DNA of 64,000 bases from contig NZ_LKBA01000009.1 of the NCBI RefSeq assembly GCF_001307765.1, positions 1-64,000 of the forward strand. Direction: 5' to 3'. The notes beneath the pieces are model-generated. The model was not told where the DNA came from, made no database searches, and saw only the letters and a list, made by a program, of their open reading frames with translations. The DNA comes from Aliiroseovarius crassostreae. Lineage in GTDB: Bacteria; Pseudomonadota; Alphaproteobacteria; Rhodobacterales; Rhodobacteraceae. Below are positions 7,350 to 15,341 of this stretch, piece by piece; within the stretch, counting starts at the first letter, position 1; every line of letters begins with the position of its first letter. The position numbers were made by a program, and so were the translations under genes.

Positions 7350-8597
7350 ATGGGATTTCAGGAAATCGCACGCGGAACGGCGGCCATGGTGCTCATCCTG
7401 GGGGCTGCAACAGCAGCGCAGGCAGAGCCTTTGAAACTCGCGCTGGTGGAAACACTGTCTGGGCCTCAGGCCTCGACGGGACTACTCTATCGGGACGCAG
7501 TGAAATATCAGATCGGCAAGATCAACGCAGCAGGCGGTTTCGGCGGCACGCCGATCGAGCTTCTCGAATATGACAATCAGGGTGGCCCGGTGGGGGCTGC
7601 GGACCGTGTGCGCGCGGCGATTTCCGATGGCGCAGACGTGATCCTTCAGGGGTCTTCGTCCGCCGTTGCCGGTCAGGTGACCGAAGATGTGCGCAAACAT
7701 AACCTGCGCAATCCGGGCGACGAGGTTCTTTACATCAACCTCGGCAGCGAGGCGATGGAACTGACCGGTGCCAAGTGCCACTACTATCATTTCCGCACCA
7801 GCCCGAATGCCGCGATCCGCGTCAATACGCTGTTGGACGGGATGAGTGAGGCAGGCGTTCTGGGCAACAAAGTCTATGCGATGAACCAGAATTATTCCTG
7901 GGGCATCGACGTGCAGGACAACACCGCCGCTGCGGCCGACCGCCTTGGGTTCGAGATGGTCGAAAAGACGCTGCACGACGTCAACAAAATCCAGGACTTC
8001 TCGCCCTATGTACAGCGCGTTCAGGCAGCCGGGGCCGACACGGTTATCACCGGCAACTGGTCAAACGATCTGCTTCTTTTGATGAAGGCGGCGGGCAGCG
8101 CGGGTCTTGATGTGCGCTTTGGCACCGCTTTTCTTGATCAGCCCGGCAACATCGGCAACGCCGGTGCGGTGGCCGAGGGTCATTTCCTCTCTGCGTCGTT
8201 CAACCCGGAAGTGAACCCGGAAAAGACCGACGTATTCATGGAAGACTACAAATCCGTCACCGGCCACTATCCCAGCTATGTGGAACCCACCGCCGTGTTT
8301 GGCATGATGCTGCTGCAAGAGGCGCTCAAGCAGGTGGAGCCGACCGAAGACGGTCTGAACGCCTCGGATCTGGCCGCCGCACTTGAAAATGCCTCTGTGG
8401 AAACGCCGATGGGCACCCTCTCGATGCGCGGCGCGGATCACCAGGCCATTCTGCCGATGATCGTGCAAGAGGTCAGCCGCGATGCGAAGCACAAATCCGA
8501 CGGCACCGAATTTGGCTTTGTTCCGGTCAAGGTGATTTCCGCCGCTGATGCGGAACAGCCGGTGCAGGACAGCTGCCAGATGAAACGCCCGGGCTAA
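7350..8597 (+). CDS. LivK-type ABC transporter substrate-binding protein
   Basis: The product is 415 residues with a cleavable signal peptide ending in AQA (about residue 26). The mature protein starts LKLALVETLSGPQAS, the usual opening of the branched-chain amino acid/amide family (HAAT, Peripla_BP_6). Conserved blocks include INAAGGFGG, LLEYDNQGG and YNPQ-like linker regions. Family members bind amino acids, amides, urea or aromatic acids in the periplasm and hand them to LivHM-type permeases. A GGGAGG-like ribosome site precedes the ATG. Downstream the permease and ATPase genes have collapsed to a remnant, so this protein is probably orphaned unless it can dock on another Liv system. The ligand is not predictable here. 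Confidence 0.85.
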   Translation: MGFQEIARGTAAMVLILGAATAAQAEPLKLALVETLSGPQASTGLLYRDAVKYQIGKINAAGGFGGTPIELLEYDNQGGPVGAADRVRAAISDGADVILQGSSSAVAGQVTEDVRKHNLRNPGDEVLYINLGSEAMELTGAKCHYYHFRTSPNAAIRVNTLLDGMSEAGVLGNKVYAMNQNYSWGIDVQDNTAAAADRLGFEMVEKTLHDVNKIQDFSPYVQRVQAAGADTVITGNWSNDLLLLMKAAGSAGLDVRFGTAFLDQPGNIGNAGAVAEGHFLSASFNPEVNPEKTDVFMEDYKSVTGHYPSYVEPTAVFGMMLLQEALKQVEPTEDGLNASDLAAALENASVETPMGTLSMRGADHQAILPMIVQEVSRDAKHKSDGTEFGFVPVKVISAADAEQPVQDSCQMKRPG

Positions 8598-8636
8598 CCC
8601 CGGCCAACACCTAAGCGCACAAAATGCTTGTGGCAG

Positions 8637-8657
8637 TCGGGGCTTTTCAGGCCCCGA
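8637..8657 (+). other. Intergenic stem-loop between binding protein and permease remnant
   Basis: TCGGGGC and GCCCCGA pair around a 7-base loop, 40 bp after the binding-protein stop. Such hairpins between binding-protein and permease genes usually stabilise the upstream message or reduce read-through. Confidence 0.5.
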
Positions 8658-8670
8658 CCATCGAGCCGCT

Positions 8671-8967
8671 ATGCCGATGCTTACGGAGGTCAGTGTGGAC
8701 CAGATACTCTTCGCCTTGCTCAACGGCACCATCTACGGGCTCTTGCTCTTCATGGTTTCCGCCGGTTTGACGCTCATCTTCGGGATGATGGGGGTGCTCA
8801 ACTTTGCGCATGCCTCCTTCTACATGCTTGGCGCATATTTCGCCTATACGCTTGAGCCCCTGACCGGGTTCTGGCTGGCAATCATCTTGGCGCCGATCCT
8901 TGTCGCGGGCACGCCCGACGATTTGAACGCGCGGCCGGAAATCACCGACGAATGGCTGGCTGTGTAG
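8671..8967 (+). pseudogene. livH permease start fused to an ABC-ATPase-like tail by deletion
   Basis: Residues 1-79 match the start of a LivH-type permease (DQILFALLNGTIYG, GLTLIFGMMGVLNFAHASFYMLGAY), with about three membrane segments. From residue ~80 the sequence becomes TPDDLNARPEITDEWLAV and stops. That tail reads like the C-terminus of a LivG/LivF ATPase, which commonly ends in a G-T-P/x-x-x-[LI]-x-x-x-P-x-[VI] stretch. The full transporter would need livH (~300 aa), livM, livG and livF. One in-frame deletion of several kilobases would explain the fusion. A GTG at 8695 preceded by GGAGGT may be the true start. The product is too short to transport anything. Confidence 0.7.
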
Positions 8968-9016
8968 GGGGACATGCGATGCAAGTGATCTCATTTCTGG
9001 TGGAGGTGTCGGTATG

Positions 9017-9754
9017 ATGTTCGATTTCACCAACCGCACGCTGGTTCTGACCGGGGCCACTGGCGGCATCGGCCGCGCCGTGGCCGAGCTGTTTCACGCG
9101 GCAGGCGCAAACCTCGTGCTGGCCGATCTCGATGCTGACGCGCTGGTGCAATTTGCGGCAACGCTGACCGCACCAAAGGGCGGCTCGGTCCAGACCCTCG
9201 CGGTGGATGCTGCCAGTCCCGAAGACGCAGACCGGATCGTTGCGGCCGCGGCCCGGCTTGGTGGGATCGACTTTCTGGTGCCCTGCGCCGGTATCTACAT
9301 GGCCGAGCCTTTCGCCGGGATGACCGACGATCAGTGGCGACGCACATTGTCCATCAACCTCGACGGGGTGTTCTATCTGACCCGCCGGTCGGTCGAGCAC
9401 CTGAAGGCCGGATCGGCCATCGTCAACCTCAGCTCGATGGCGGCCCATCGGGGGGCCAAGACCAACGCACATTACGGCGCCTCAAAGGGCGCGATTGGCG
9501 CCATGACCCGGGCGCTTGCCAACGAACTGGCCCCGAAGACGCGGGCCAATGTGGTTGCTCCCGGCATCATCGACACGCCGATGACGCGTGATCTGATCGC
9601 GACGCGCGGCAATGACACGCTCAAACATACCCCGCTTGGGCGGACCGGGACGGCATCCGAAATCGCCACCGTGATCGCCTTTCTATGCAGTCCGGCGGCA
9701 AGCTTTGTCACTGGCGAAACCCTGCATGTCAACGGCGGGCTTTACATGAGCTGA
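9017..9754 (+). CDS. Short-chain dehydrogenase/reductase
   Basis: The classical SDR protein has ~245 residues. The cofactor motif TGATGGIG is at residues 12-19 and Asp38 follows the second strand (VLADLD), which favours NAD(H). The catalytic Ser is in NLSSMAA (about 140), with Tyr153 and Lys157 in YGASK. The usual NNAG structural motif is changed to PCAG. The start at 9017 was chosen over the ATG at 9014 because the family begins close to the first strand; a GGAGG-type site lies just before. It is the first intact gene after the collapsed Liv transporter and leads into a second SDR and a 2-oxoacid dehydrogenase. Oxidation of a hydroxylated intermediate to a ketone is a reasonable role, but the substrate is unknown. 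Confidence 0.8.
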   Translation: MFDFTNRTLVLTGATGGIGRAVAELFHAAGANLVLADLDADALVQFAATLTAPKGGSVQTLAVDAASPEDADRIVAAAARLGGIDFLVPCAGIYMAEPFAGMTDDQWRRTLSINLDGVFYLTRRSVEHLKAGSAIVNLSSMAAHRGAKTNAHYGASKGAIGAMTRALANELAPKTRANVVAPGIIDTPMTRDLIATRGNDTLKHTPLGRTGTASEIATVIAFLCSPAASFVTGETLHVNGGLYMS

Positions 9755-9833
9755 ACGGCCACGCGCCGCCACGAACACCTGCCTTTCAACCCGACGGCCC
9801 CGCAGGCCGCTCCCAAACCAGAGGAGAACAACC

Positions 9834-10610
9834 ATGACCATCAGGTTCGATTTCACCGGACGCACCGCGCTTGTGACGGGTGCTGCGTCAGGTCTTGGCC
9901 TTGCCATGGGGCGCGCTCTTGCTGGCGCGGGCGCAAATGTCATGTTGTTCGATCTGGACGAAGACGGCGTGCGGGCGGCGGCAGAGGGTCTGAACGCCGA
10001 CCATCCCGGACACGCCAGGGCGCTGGCTGGCTCGGTGACCGACACGGCGGCCATCCATGCGGCCTGTGAGGCGGCGGTGGCCTTTGGTGGCTCGCTTGAT
10101 GTTGTGATGAACAATGCCGGAATTGCCGGTAATGCGCCCTCTCTCGATCTGGACGAGGCGACCTGGCGGCAGACCATCGACGTCAATCTCAGCGGGGCCT
10201 TTTTCGTCGCCCAGGCCGCAGGCCGGGTTATGGCCGCGCAGGGCGGTGGCAGCATCGTCAACACCGCCTCGATGTACGGCGTTGTCGCCGCCCCGGAACG
10301 TGCTGCCTATTGCGCCGCCAAGGCGGGGGTGGTTGCCCTGACCAAGGTTCTGGCCATTGAATGGGCCGACCGCAACATCCGCGTCAACGCAATCGCCCCC
10401 GGCTATGTGCGCACCGCGCTGACCGAAACACTTGGCCGTGAGGGGCGCATTGATCTTGACGCCCTGACCGCGCGCGTCCCCGCAGGGCGACTTGGGACGC
10501 CCGAGGAAATCGCGTCCGCCTCTCTCTTTCTCGCCTCAGAGACCTCCGCCTATGTGACCGGCCAGACACTGGTCGCCGATGGTGGCTGGTCTTCCTACAG
10601 CTATTTGTAA
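9834..10610 (+). CDS. Short-chain dehydrogenase/reductase
   Basis: The SDR has 258 residues. It shows the cofactor motif TGAASGLG (15-22), Asp40 (LFDLD, NAD preference), NNAG (93-96), catalytic Ser146, Tyr159 and Lys163 (YCAAK), and the C-terminal VTGQTLVADGG block. A good ribosome site (AGAGGAGAA) precedes the ATG. It lies 12 bp before the fused E1 gene and is surely co-transcribed. Two SDRs before an acetoin/pyruvate-type E1-E2 pair could convert stereoisomers of one diol or hydroxy acid to the keto compound cleaved by the dehydrogenase. That is inference from context only. Confidence 0.8.
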   Translation: MTIRFDFTGRTALVTGAASGLGLAMGRALAGAGANVMLFDLDEDGVRAAAEGLNADHPGHARALAGSVTDTAAIHAACEAAVAFGGSLDVVMNNAGIAGNAPSLDLDEATWRQTIDVNLSGAFFVAQAAGRVMAAQGGGSIVNTASMYGVVAAPERAAYCAAKAGVVALTKVLAIEWADRNIRVNAIAPGYVRTALTETLGREGRIDLDALTARVPAGRLGTPEEIASASLFLASETSAYVTGQTLVADGGWSSYSYL

Positions 10611-10622
10611 AGGACACCTGAC

Positions 10623-12815
10623 ATGCCAATCTATGACGATCTGACGCCGAAAACCTTCTGGCGTGACATCAAAGCCTCGGACGAGGAACGCAGCGCGCTT
10701 GAACCCACAATCGGGCGCACGATGCTAAGCCAGCTGCACCTGATCCGCGCCTTCGAGGAGAAGGTGCTGGAGCTTGCCGGACAGGGGCTTGTTCACGGGC
10801 CTGCCCACTCCGCAATTGGTCAGGAAGGGGGCGCTGTCGGCTCTGCCATGGCGATGCGCGGCTCTGATCAGGTCAACGGCTCGCACCGGGCGCACCACCA
10901 GTTTCTTGCCAAGGCGCTGGCCTATGCAGCACCCGAGGGGATCGACCCGGAGAAGAGCCTGGGCGAGACGCTGCGCCATCTGTCCAAGCGTACCCTGTCG
11001 GAAATTCTGGGCCTGTCGGAAGGTTTCTGCAAGGGGCGCGGCGGGTCGATGCACCTGCGGTGGGCCGAAAGCGGCAACCTTGGCACCAACGCCATTGTGG
11101 GCGGCGGTGTGCCCATGGCGGCGGGTGCGGCATGGGCGCATAAACAGGCGGGCACGGGCGATGTGGTCTATACCTATTTCGGCGATGGCGCGGTCAATAT
11201 CGGGTCAGTTCTTGAGACGATGAATATCGCCGCCGCGTGGAAGCTGCCGATCTGTTTCTTCATTGAAAACAACCGCTACGCCGTTTCGACACATGTCGAG
11301 GAAGTGACCGCGGAAACCCGCCTGTCGGCGCGCGGTCTGGCCTTCGGCATCCCGGCGCTGCGGGTCGACGGGATGGACACGCTGTCGGTTTATCTGGCCG
11401 CTGAGGAGGCCAACAAGATCATGCGCAAGGGCGAAGGCCCGGTCGTGATCGAGGCCGATGTCTATCGCTATTTCCACCAGAACGGCGCGCTGCCCGGCTC
11501 TGCCTTTGGCTATCGCAGCAAGGAAGAGGAACTCGAATGGCGCGAACGCGATCCGCTGGACGCCATGGCGCGTGACCTGATGGAGCGTCAGATCATCGGC
11601 GCACAAGGTGTCGCGGACCTGCGCGGCCAGTGTCAGGCGATGATGGAGGAGATCGCGGGCGAGCTGATCGAAGACGTCGATGGCAAACGCCGCATCGTGC
11701 CTGCGCTCTGGCCAGAAGAGAGCTTTCGCGATTTCGGTCTGCGGGGCGATCTTTCGGAATTCAACGGCGCGCGGTTTGAAGAGATGGAAGACCACTCCGG
11801 CACGCTCAAGCAGAACGTCAAATTCATTGATGCCGTGGCCGATGTCATGATGCGCCGGATGGAGACGGACGACCGCGTCGTGGTCCTGGGCGAGGACGTT
11901 CACCGTCTGAAAGGCGGCACCAACGGCGCCACCAAGGGCCTGTCGGAAACATTCCCTGATCGCTGCCTCGGCACGCCGATTGCCGAAAACGCCTTTACCG
12001 GACTGGCGGCGGGCATGGCCGCTGACGGGCGGGTGCGTCCGGTGATCGAATTCATGTACCCGGATTTCATGTGGGTGGCGGCAGATCAGGTGTTCAACCA
12101 GATCGGCAAGGCGCGTCATATGTTTGGCGGCGACAGCCCCATGCCGCTGGTTCTGCGCACGAAGGTGGCGATGGGCACAGGCTATGGCTCGCAGCACTCG
12201 ATGGACCCGGCCGGTATCTTTGCGACCGCCCCGGGCTGGCGCATCGTCGCCCCGTCGACGCCTTACGATTATGTCGGGCTGATGAACGCGGCCTTGCAGT
12301 GCGAGGACCCGGTTCTGGTGCTCGAACATGTCGATCTTTATGCCTCCAAGGGCGCGGGGCCAGCGGATGACCTTGATTACATGATCCCGCTGGGCAAGGC
12401 CAAGGTTGTGCGCGAAGGGACCCGCGTGACCGTCCTGACCTATCTGGCCATGGTCGAAAAGACCCGCGAGGTGGTCGAGCGTCTGGGCGTGGATGCCGAG
12501 ATCATCGACCTGCGCAGCCTTGATCGCGCCGGGCTCGACTGGGAGACCATTGAGGCCTCGATCGAAAAGACCGGCAATGTGCTGATCGTGGAACAGGGGG
12601 CGGCGGGCACGTCCTATGGCGGCTGGCTGTCCGATGAGCTTCAACGCCGCTCATTCGATGCGCTCGATCAGCCAATCAAACGGGTGCATGGCGCGGAAGC
12701 CTCCCCCAGCATTTCCAAGGTTCTGGAAGCAGCGGCCTGTGCGCGTGCGCAAGACATCGAAGCGGGCCTGCGCGAGGTCATGGCCGACCAGGGCTTGCCC
12801 CTGGCGGCGGAATAA
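10623..12815 (+). CDS. Fused alpha-beta E1 of a 2-oxoacid/acetoin-type dehydrogenase
   Basis: The 730-residue thiamine-diphosphate enzyme carries both E1 subunits in one chain. The alpha part (about 1-330) holds the ThDP motif, GDG at 187-189 through Asn-Asn at 216-217. The beta part (about 395-725) has the LGEDV start, the PIAENAFTGLAAG core and the transketolase C-terminal domain. In 2-oxoacid dehydrogenase complexes these are normally separate proteins; fused forms exist in catabolic acetoin/pyruvate-like systems. It decarboxylates or cleaves a 2-oxo compound and passes the acyl group to the lipoyl arm of E2, encoded next (21-bp gap). No E3 gene is in the cluster, so a shared lipoamide dehydrogenase is needed. 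The fusion, SDR neighbours and GntR regulator point to substrate-induced catabolism rather than housekeeping pyruvate oxidation. Confidence 0.85.
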   Translation: MPIYDDLTPKTFWRDIKASDEERSALEPTIGRTMLSQLHLIRAFEEKVLELAGQGLVHGPAHSAIGQEGGAVGSAMAMRGSDQVNGSHRAHHQFLAKALAYAAPEGIDPEKSLGETLRHLSKRTLSEILGLSEGFCKGRGGSMHLRWAESGNLGTNAIVGGGVPMAAGAAWAHKQAGTGDVVYTYFGDGAVNIGSVLETMNIAAAWKLPICFFIENNRYAVSTHVEEVTAETRLSARGLAFGIPALRVDGMDTLSVYLAAEEANKIMRKGEGPVVIEADVYRYFHQNGALPGSAFGYRSKEEELEWRERDPLDAMARDLMERQIIGAQGVADLRGQCQAMMEEIAGELIEDVDGKRRIVPALWPEESFRDFGLRGDLSEFNGARFEEMEDHSGTLKQNVKFIDAVADVMMRRMETDDRVVVLGEDVHRLKGGTNGATKGLSETFPDRCLGTPIAENAFTGLAAGMAADGRVRPVIEFMYPDFMWVAADQVFNQIGKARHMFGGDSPMPLVLRTKVAMGTGYGSQHSMDPAGIFATAPGWRIVAPSTPYDYVGLMNAALQCEDPVLVLEHVDLYASKGAGPADDLDYMIPLGKAKVVREGTRVTVLTYLAMVEKTREVVERLGVDAEIIDLRSLDRAGLDWETIEASIEKTGNVLIVEQGAAGTSYGGWLSDELQRRSFDALDQPIKRVHGAEASPSISKVLEAAACARAQDIEAGLREVMADQGLPLAAE

Positions 12816-12836
12816 AGCGAGAGAAGGAGAAAACAC

Positions 12837-14081
12837 ATGCCTAAGGAAATCATACTGCCTTCGCTGTCCGCCGGGATGGAAGACGCGGTGATCGCCACCT
12901 GGCTCAAAGCCGAAGGCGAGGCCGTCACAGCCGGAGAGGCTTTGGCCGAGGTTGAAACCGACAAGGCGACGATGGAGTTCGAGGCCGAAGCCGATGGGGT
13001 CATCGGCAAGATCCTTGTTCCCGCCGGCGCGCGTGCCGATGTGAATGCGGTGATTGCCGTGCTGCTTCTGGACGGGGAAGATGCCAGTGCACTTGATGGC
13101 TATGCACCGGGCGGAACGGCCCCGGCTGCGGGCGTTGAAGTGCAGACCGATGCGCCCAGCACCGAGACCCCCAAAGCGGCCCAGCCTGCAAAAGCCGCGG
13201 TCAGCGCCCCGGCCTCACCGCTTGCCCGCAGGATCGCCGCACAAAAAGGCGTCGATCTTTCCGGGTTGACGGGGTCTGGCCCACGCGGTCGCATTGTGCG
13301 CATCGACGTGGAGCGCGCGGCAGCGGTCGGGACAACCGCCCCCCCCGTTGCGACCCCCGAGCCTGCGACGGCCCCGACCAACCTGGCGGGCATCGGAGAC
13401 TATGAGGCAATCCCGCACACCGGCATGCGCCGCACCATTGCGCGGCGTTTGCTGACGTCGAAAACCACCGTGCCGCATTTCTACCTTGAGGCCGATTGCG
13501 ACATCGAGGCACTGCTGGCGCTGCGCACGCAGATCAACGAAGACCGCGAGAAAGCGGATCGGATTTCAGTCAATGATTTCATCGTCAAGGCGGTGGCAAA
13601 GGCGCTGGCCAAAGTGCCTGCCGCCAATGCAATCTGGACCGAGGATGCGGTTTTGCAACTCAAGTCCATCGACATTTCAGTCGCCGTCGCCACCGAGGGC
13701 GGGCTGATCACGCCGGTTCTACGCGGTGCCGATCAAAAGAGCCTCGGCGCGCTGTCCGCAGAGATGAAGGCGCTGGCCGCCAAGGCGCGCGACGGCCGTC
13801 TCAAACCCGAGGACTATCAGGGCGGCGGCTTCTCGCTCTCCAACCTTGGCATGTACGGGGTCAAGAGTTTCTCGGCGATCATCAACCCGCCGCAAAGCTG
13901 TATTCTGGCCGTCGGGGCCGCCGAACGTCGCCCTGTCGGACGCGGCGATCAGATCGTGCTGGCCCCGGTGATGAGCGTCACCCTATCGGTCGATCATCGC
14001 TCTGTGGACGGAGCTGTGGGGGCCGAATGGCTCGCGGCCTTCAAGGCAGGCATTGAAGCCCCGATGAGCCTGTTGGTGTAA
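12837..14081 (+). CDS. E2 dihydrolipoyl acyltransferase of the same complex
   Basis: The protein is 414 residues. It has one lipoyl domain (1-80) with the modified Lys43 in ETDKATMEF. An Ala/Pro-rich linker follows, then a peripheral-subunit-binding domain (about 120-160, SPLARRIAAQKGVDL and GSGPRGRIVRIDV) and a 2-oxoacid acyltransferase core. The catalytic motif HRSVDG has His387 and Asp391 close to the C-terminus. It transfers the acyl group from lipoate to CoA. AGAAGGAGAA before the ATG is a strong ribosome site. The E1 fusion gene directly upstream and the AroE-like gene 5 bp downstream place it in one operon. Confidence 0.9.
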   Translation: MPKEIILPSLSAGMEDAVIATWLKAEGEAVTAGEALAEVETDKATMEFEAEADGVIGKILVPAGARADVNAVIAVLLLDGEDASALDGYAPGGTAPAAGVEVQTDAPSTETPKAAQPAKAAVSAPASPLARRIAAQKGVDLSGLTGSGPRGRIVRIDVERAAAVGTTAPPVATPEPATAPTNLAGIGDYEAIPHTGMRRTIARRLLTSKTTVPHFYLEADCDIEALLALRTQINEDREKADRISVNDFIVKAVAKALAKVPAANAIWTEDAVLQLKSIDISVAVATEGGLITPVLRGADQKSLGALSAEMKALAAKARDGRLKPEDYQGGGFSLSNLGMYGVKSFSAIINPPQSCILAVGAAERRPVGRGDQIVLAPVMSVTLSVDHRSVDGAVGAEWLAAFKAGIEAPMSLLV

Positions 14082-14086
14082 GCGCA

Positions 14087-14890
14087 ATGATCACAGGACA
14101 TACCAAAACACTGGCGATCCTCGCCGATCCGGTCGCGCATCTTCGCACACCTCAGGCGCTGAATGCGCGATTTGAAGCCGAGGGCGTGGATGCCGTCCTT
14201 GTTCCGTTGGAAGTGCCACCCGAAGCACTGGGCGCGGTGATCAAAGGGCTCGCGGGGGTGCGCAATTTCCCCGGCGCCGTCGTCACCGTGCCACACAAAA
14301 CCGCCGTGCCCGCGCTTTGCGATGCGCTGAGCGACAGGGCGGCGGCGGCGCAAAGCGTCAATGTCATCCGGCGCCGGGCGGACGGGTCGCTTTACGGCGA
14401 TACGCTGGATGGCGAAGGCTTTGCCCGTGGTCTGGAACAGGCGGGCATTCCCGTTCAGGGAAAACGGATCTTTCTGGCGGGTGCCGGCGGCGCCGCGAGC
14501 GCGATTGCCTTTGCGCTGGCCGAACGCGGCATCGCGGCACTGAGTGTCGCCAACCGGTCGTTGGACAAGGCAGAGGCGTTGGTCGCACGGCTGGCCGCAC
14601 ATTTCCCCGATGTGGCGTTCACCACCACCACGGATCCCGCCGGGCATGACATTGCGGTCAACGCCACCTCATTGGGACTGAACCCCGACGATGCCCTGCC
14701 CTTCGATCCGGAAAACCTCAGCCCCGGCACCTTGGTGGCCGAGGTCATCATGCAGCCTGAGATCACGCCGCTTTTGCAGGCCGCCGAGACGCGGGGTCTG
14801 CCAATTCATCCAGGCAATCACATGCTGGAAGGCCAATTGTCAGAGATATTACATTTTCTGACCCGCGAAGACGCGAAAGAGGAGAAATGA
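14087..14890 (+). CDS. Shikimate dehydrogenase-like (AroE family) oxidoreductase
   Basis: The 267-residue protein has the two AroE domains. The substrate domain shows VTVPHK (66-71, Lys71 being the catalytic lysine position), Asn92 and DTLDGEGF (catalytic Asp position 108). The Rossmann domain shows GAGGAAS (132-138) and NRS after the second strand. The Ser-x-Ser pair that holds the shikimate carboxylate in true AroE (near residues 14-16) reads His-Leu-Arg-Thr here. Shikimate may therefore not be the substrate, and a quinate/shikimate-like hydroxy acid is possible. Its place as the last intact gene of a catabolic operon, not near aro genes, supports a catabolic role. Confidence 0.75.
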   Translation: MITGHTKTLAILADPVAHLRTPQALNARFEAEGVDAVLVPLEVPPEALGAVIKGLAGVRNFPGAVVTVPHKTAVPALCDALSDRAAAAQSVNVIRRRADGSLYGDTLDGEGFARGLEQAGIPVQGKRIFLAGAGGAASAIAFALAERGIAALSVANRSLDKAEALVARLAAHFPDVAFTTTTDPAGHDIAVNATSLGLNPDDALPFDPENLSPGTLVAEVIMQPEITPLLQAAETRGLPIHPGNHMLEGQLSEILHFLTREDAKEEK

Positions 14891-14891
14891 C

Positions 14892-14966
14892 ATGAGTGTA
14901 CGTCTGGAAAATCTGCGCGCCACTGGGCTCATACGTGACGCCAATCGGTATTGCCAAGTTGTTTAG
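14892..14966 (+). pseudogene. 5' stump of a gene cut off by an IS fragment
   Basis: The ATG at 14892 overlaps the end of the AroE-like gene and opens MSVRLENLRATGLIRDAN. At 14947 the IS inverted repeat begins and the frame ends in TAG at 14964. The 18 native residues resemble the start of some aldehyde (succinate-semialdehyde-type) dehydrogenases, but this is too short to assign. It shows that the operon once continued past this point. Confidence 0.55.
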
Positions 14967-15059
14967 GGCTGATTGTCAAGGACTGGCAAAGGCATGTCTC
15001 ATGCCACCATTTCGGCGGTGTAGTCAGCCCAGAGGTTGAAAGGTATTGCCAAGTTGTTT
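14947..15059 (-). mobile_element. IS6-family fragment, copy 3, followed by an extra terminal repeat
   Basis: Bases 14947-15041 match the 3' end of the MITE-like elements at 1148 and 28579: terminal repeat GGTATTGCCAAGTTGTTT, then the transposase C-terminal codons on the minus strand. At 15042 the match breaks and another copy of the 18-bp terminal repeat follows in the same direction (15042-15059), leading into sequence that matches neither end of the element. This looks like a nested insertion followed by deletion. Confidence 0.75.
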
Positions 15060-15300
15060 GAATGTGCGATGGCCCGTAAATGCAATGCAGGAATATTCCA
15101 GCTGACTTGCCGCGCCTGAAGGGTCCAACCCGAGGTCAGGGCTGCCCCGTCGCGGGTGAAGGTGATGACGCCAGCTGCGCTCCTCGAGGGTGAATTCGAT
15201 ACCAACCTGCCGAATACGAGTGGTGGCTTACTTCTTAGGAATTTTAATATTAAAAATAAGTAAGTTATGACTGAACTGCCAAACGGCGGCCCGTGGGTGT
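15060..15300. other. Intergenic remnant region without a recognisable gene
   Basis: Between the IS fragment and the hairpin at 15301 no gene was recognised. The minus strand has a short open frame (GVITFTRDGAALTSGWTLQARQ) with no start and no known family, perhaps debris of a lost gene. At 15227-15264 an AT-rich stretch has CTTACTT/AAGTAAG arms around the palindrome ATTTTAATATTAAAAT. This could be a promoter or operator, or simple low-complexity sequence. Confidence 0.4.
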
Positions 15301-15334
15301 TGGACCCCTGGAAATTGCAACTTCCAGGGGTCCA
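15301..15334 (-). terminator. Perfect 13-bp hairpin after the aldehyde dehydrogenase gene
   Basis: TGGACCCCTGGAA and TTCCAGGGGTCCA pair perfectly around an 8-base loop, 8 bp past the stop codon of the minus-strand aldehyde dehydrogenase gene. No T run follows, but position and strength fit transcript ending or 3' protection of the polyamine operon message. Confidence 0.65.
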
Positions 15335-15341
15335 CAAGGCG

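Noticed and set aside
8981-9019. Twelve-codon open frame before the first SDR
   Set aside because: It is too short; its similarity to the livH start region (EVSV) is probably chance or deletion debris.
11205-12644. 479-residue open frame on the minus strand
   Set aside because: It is antisense to the E1 fusion gene, with no recognisable domain and composition of a shadow frame.
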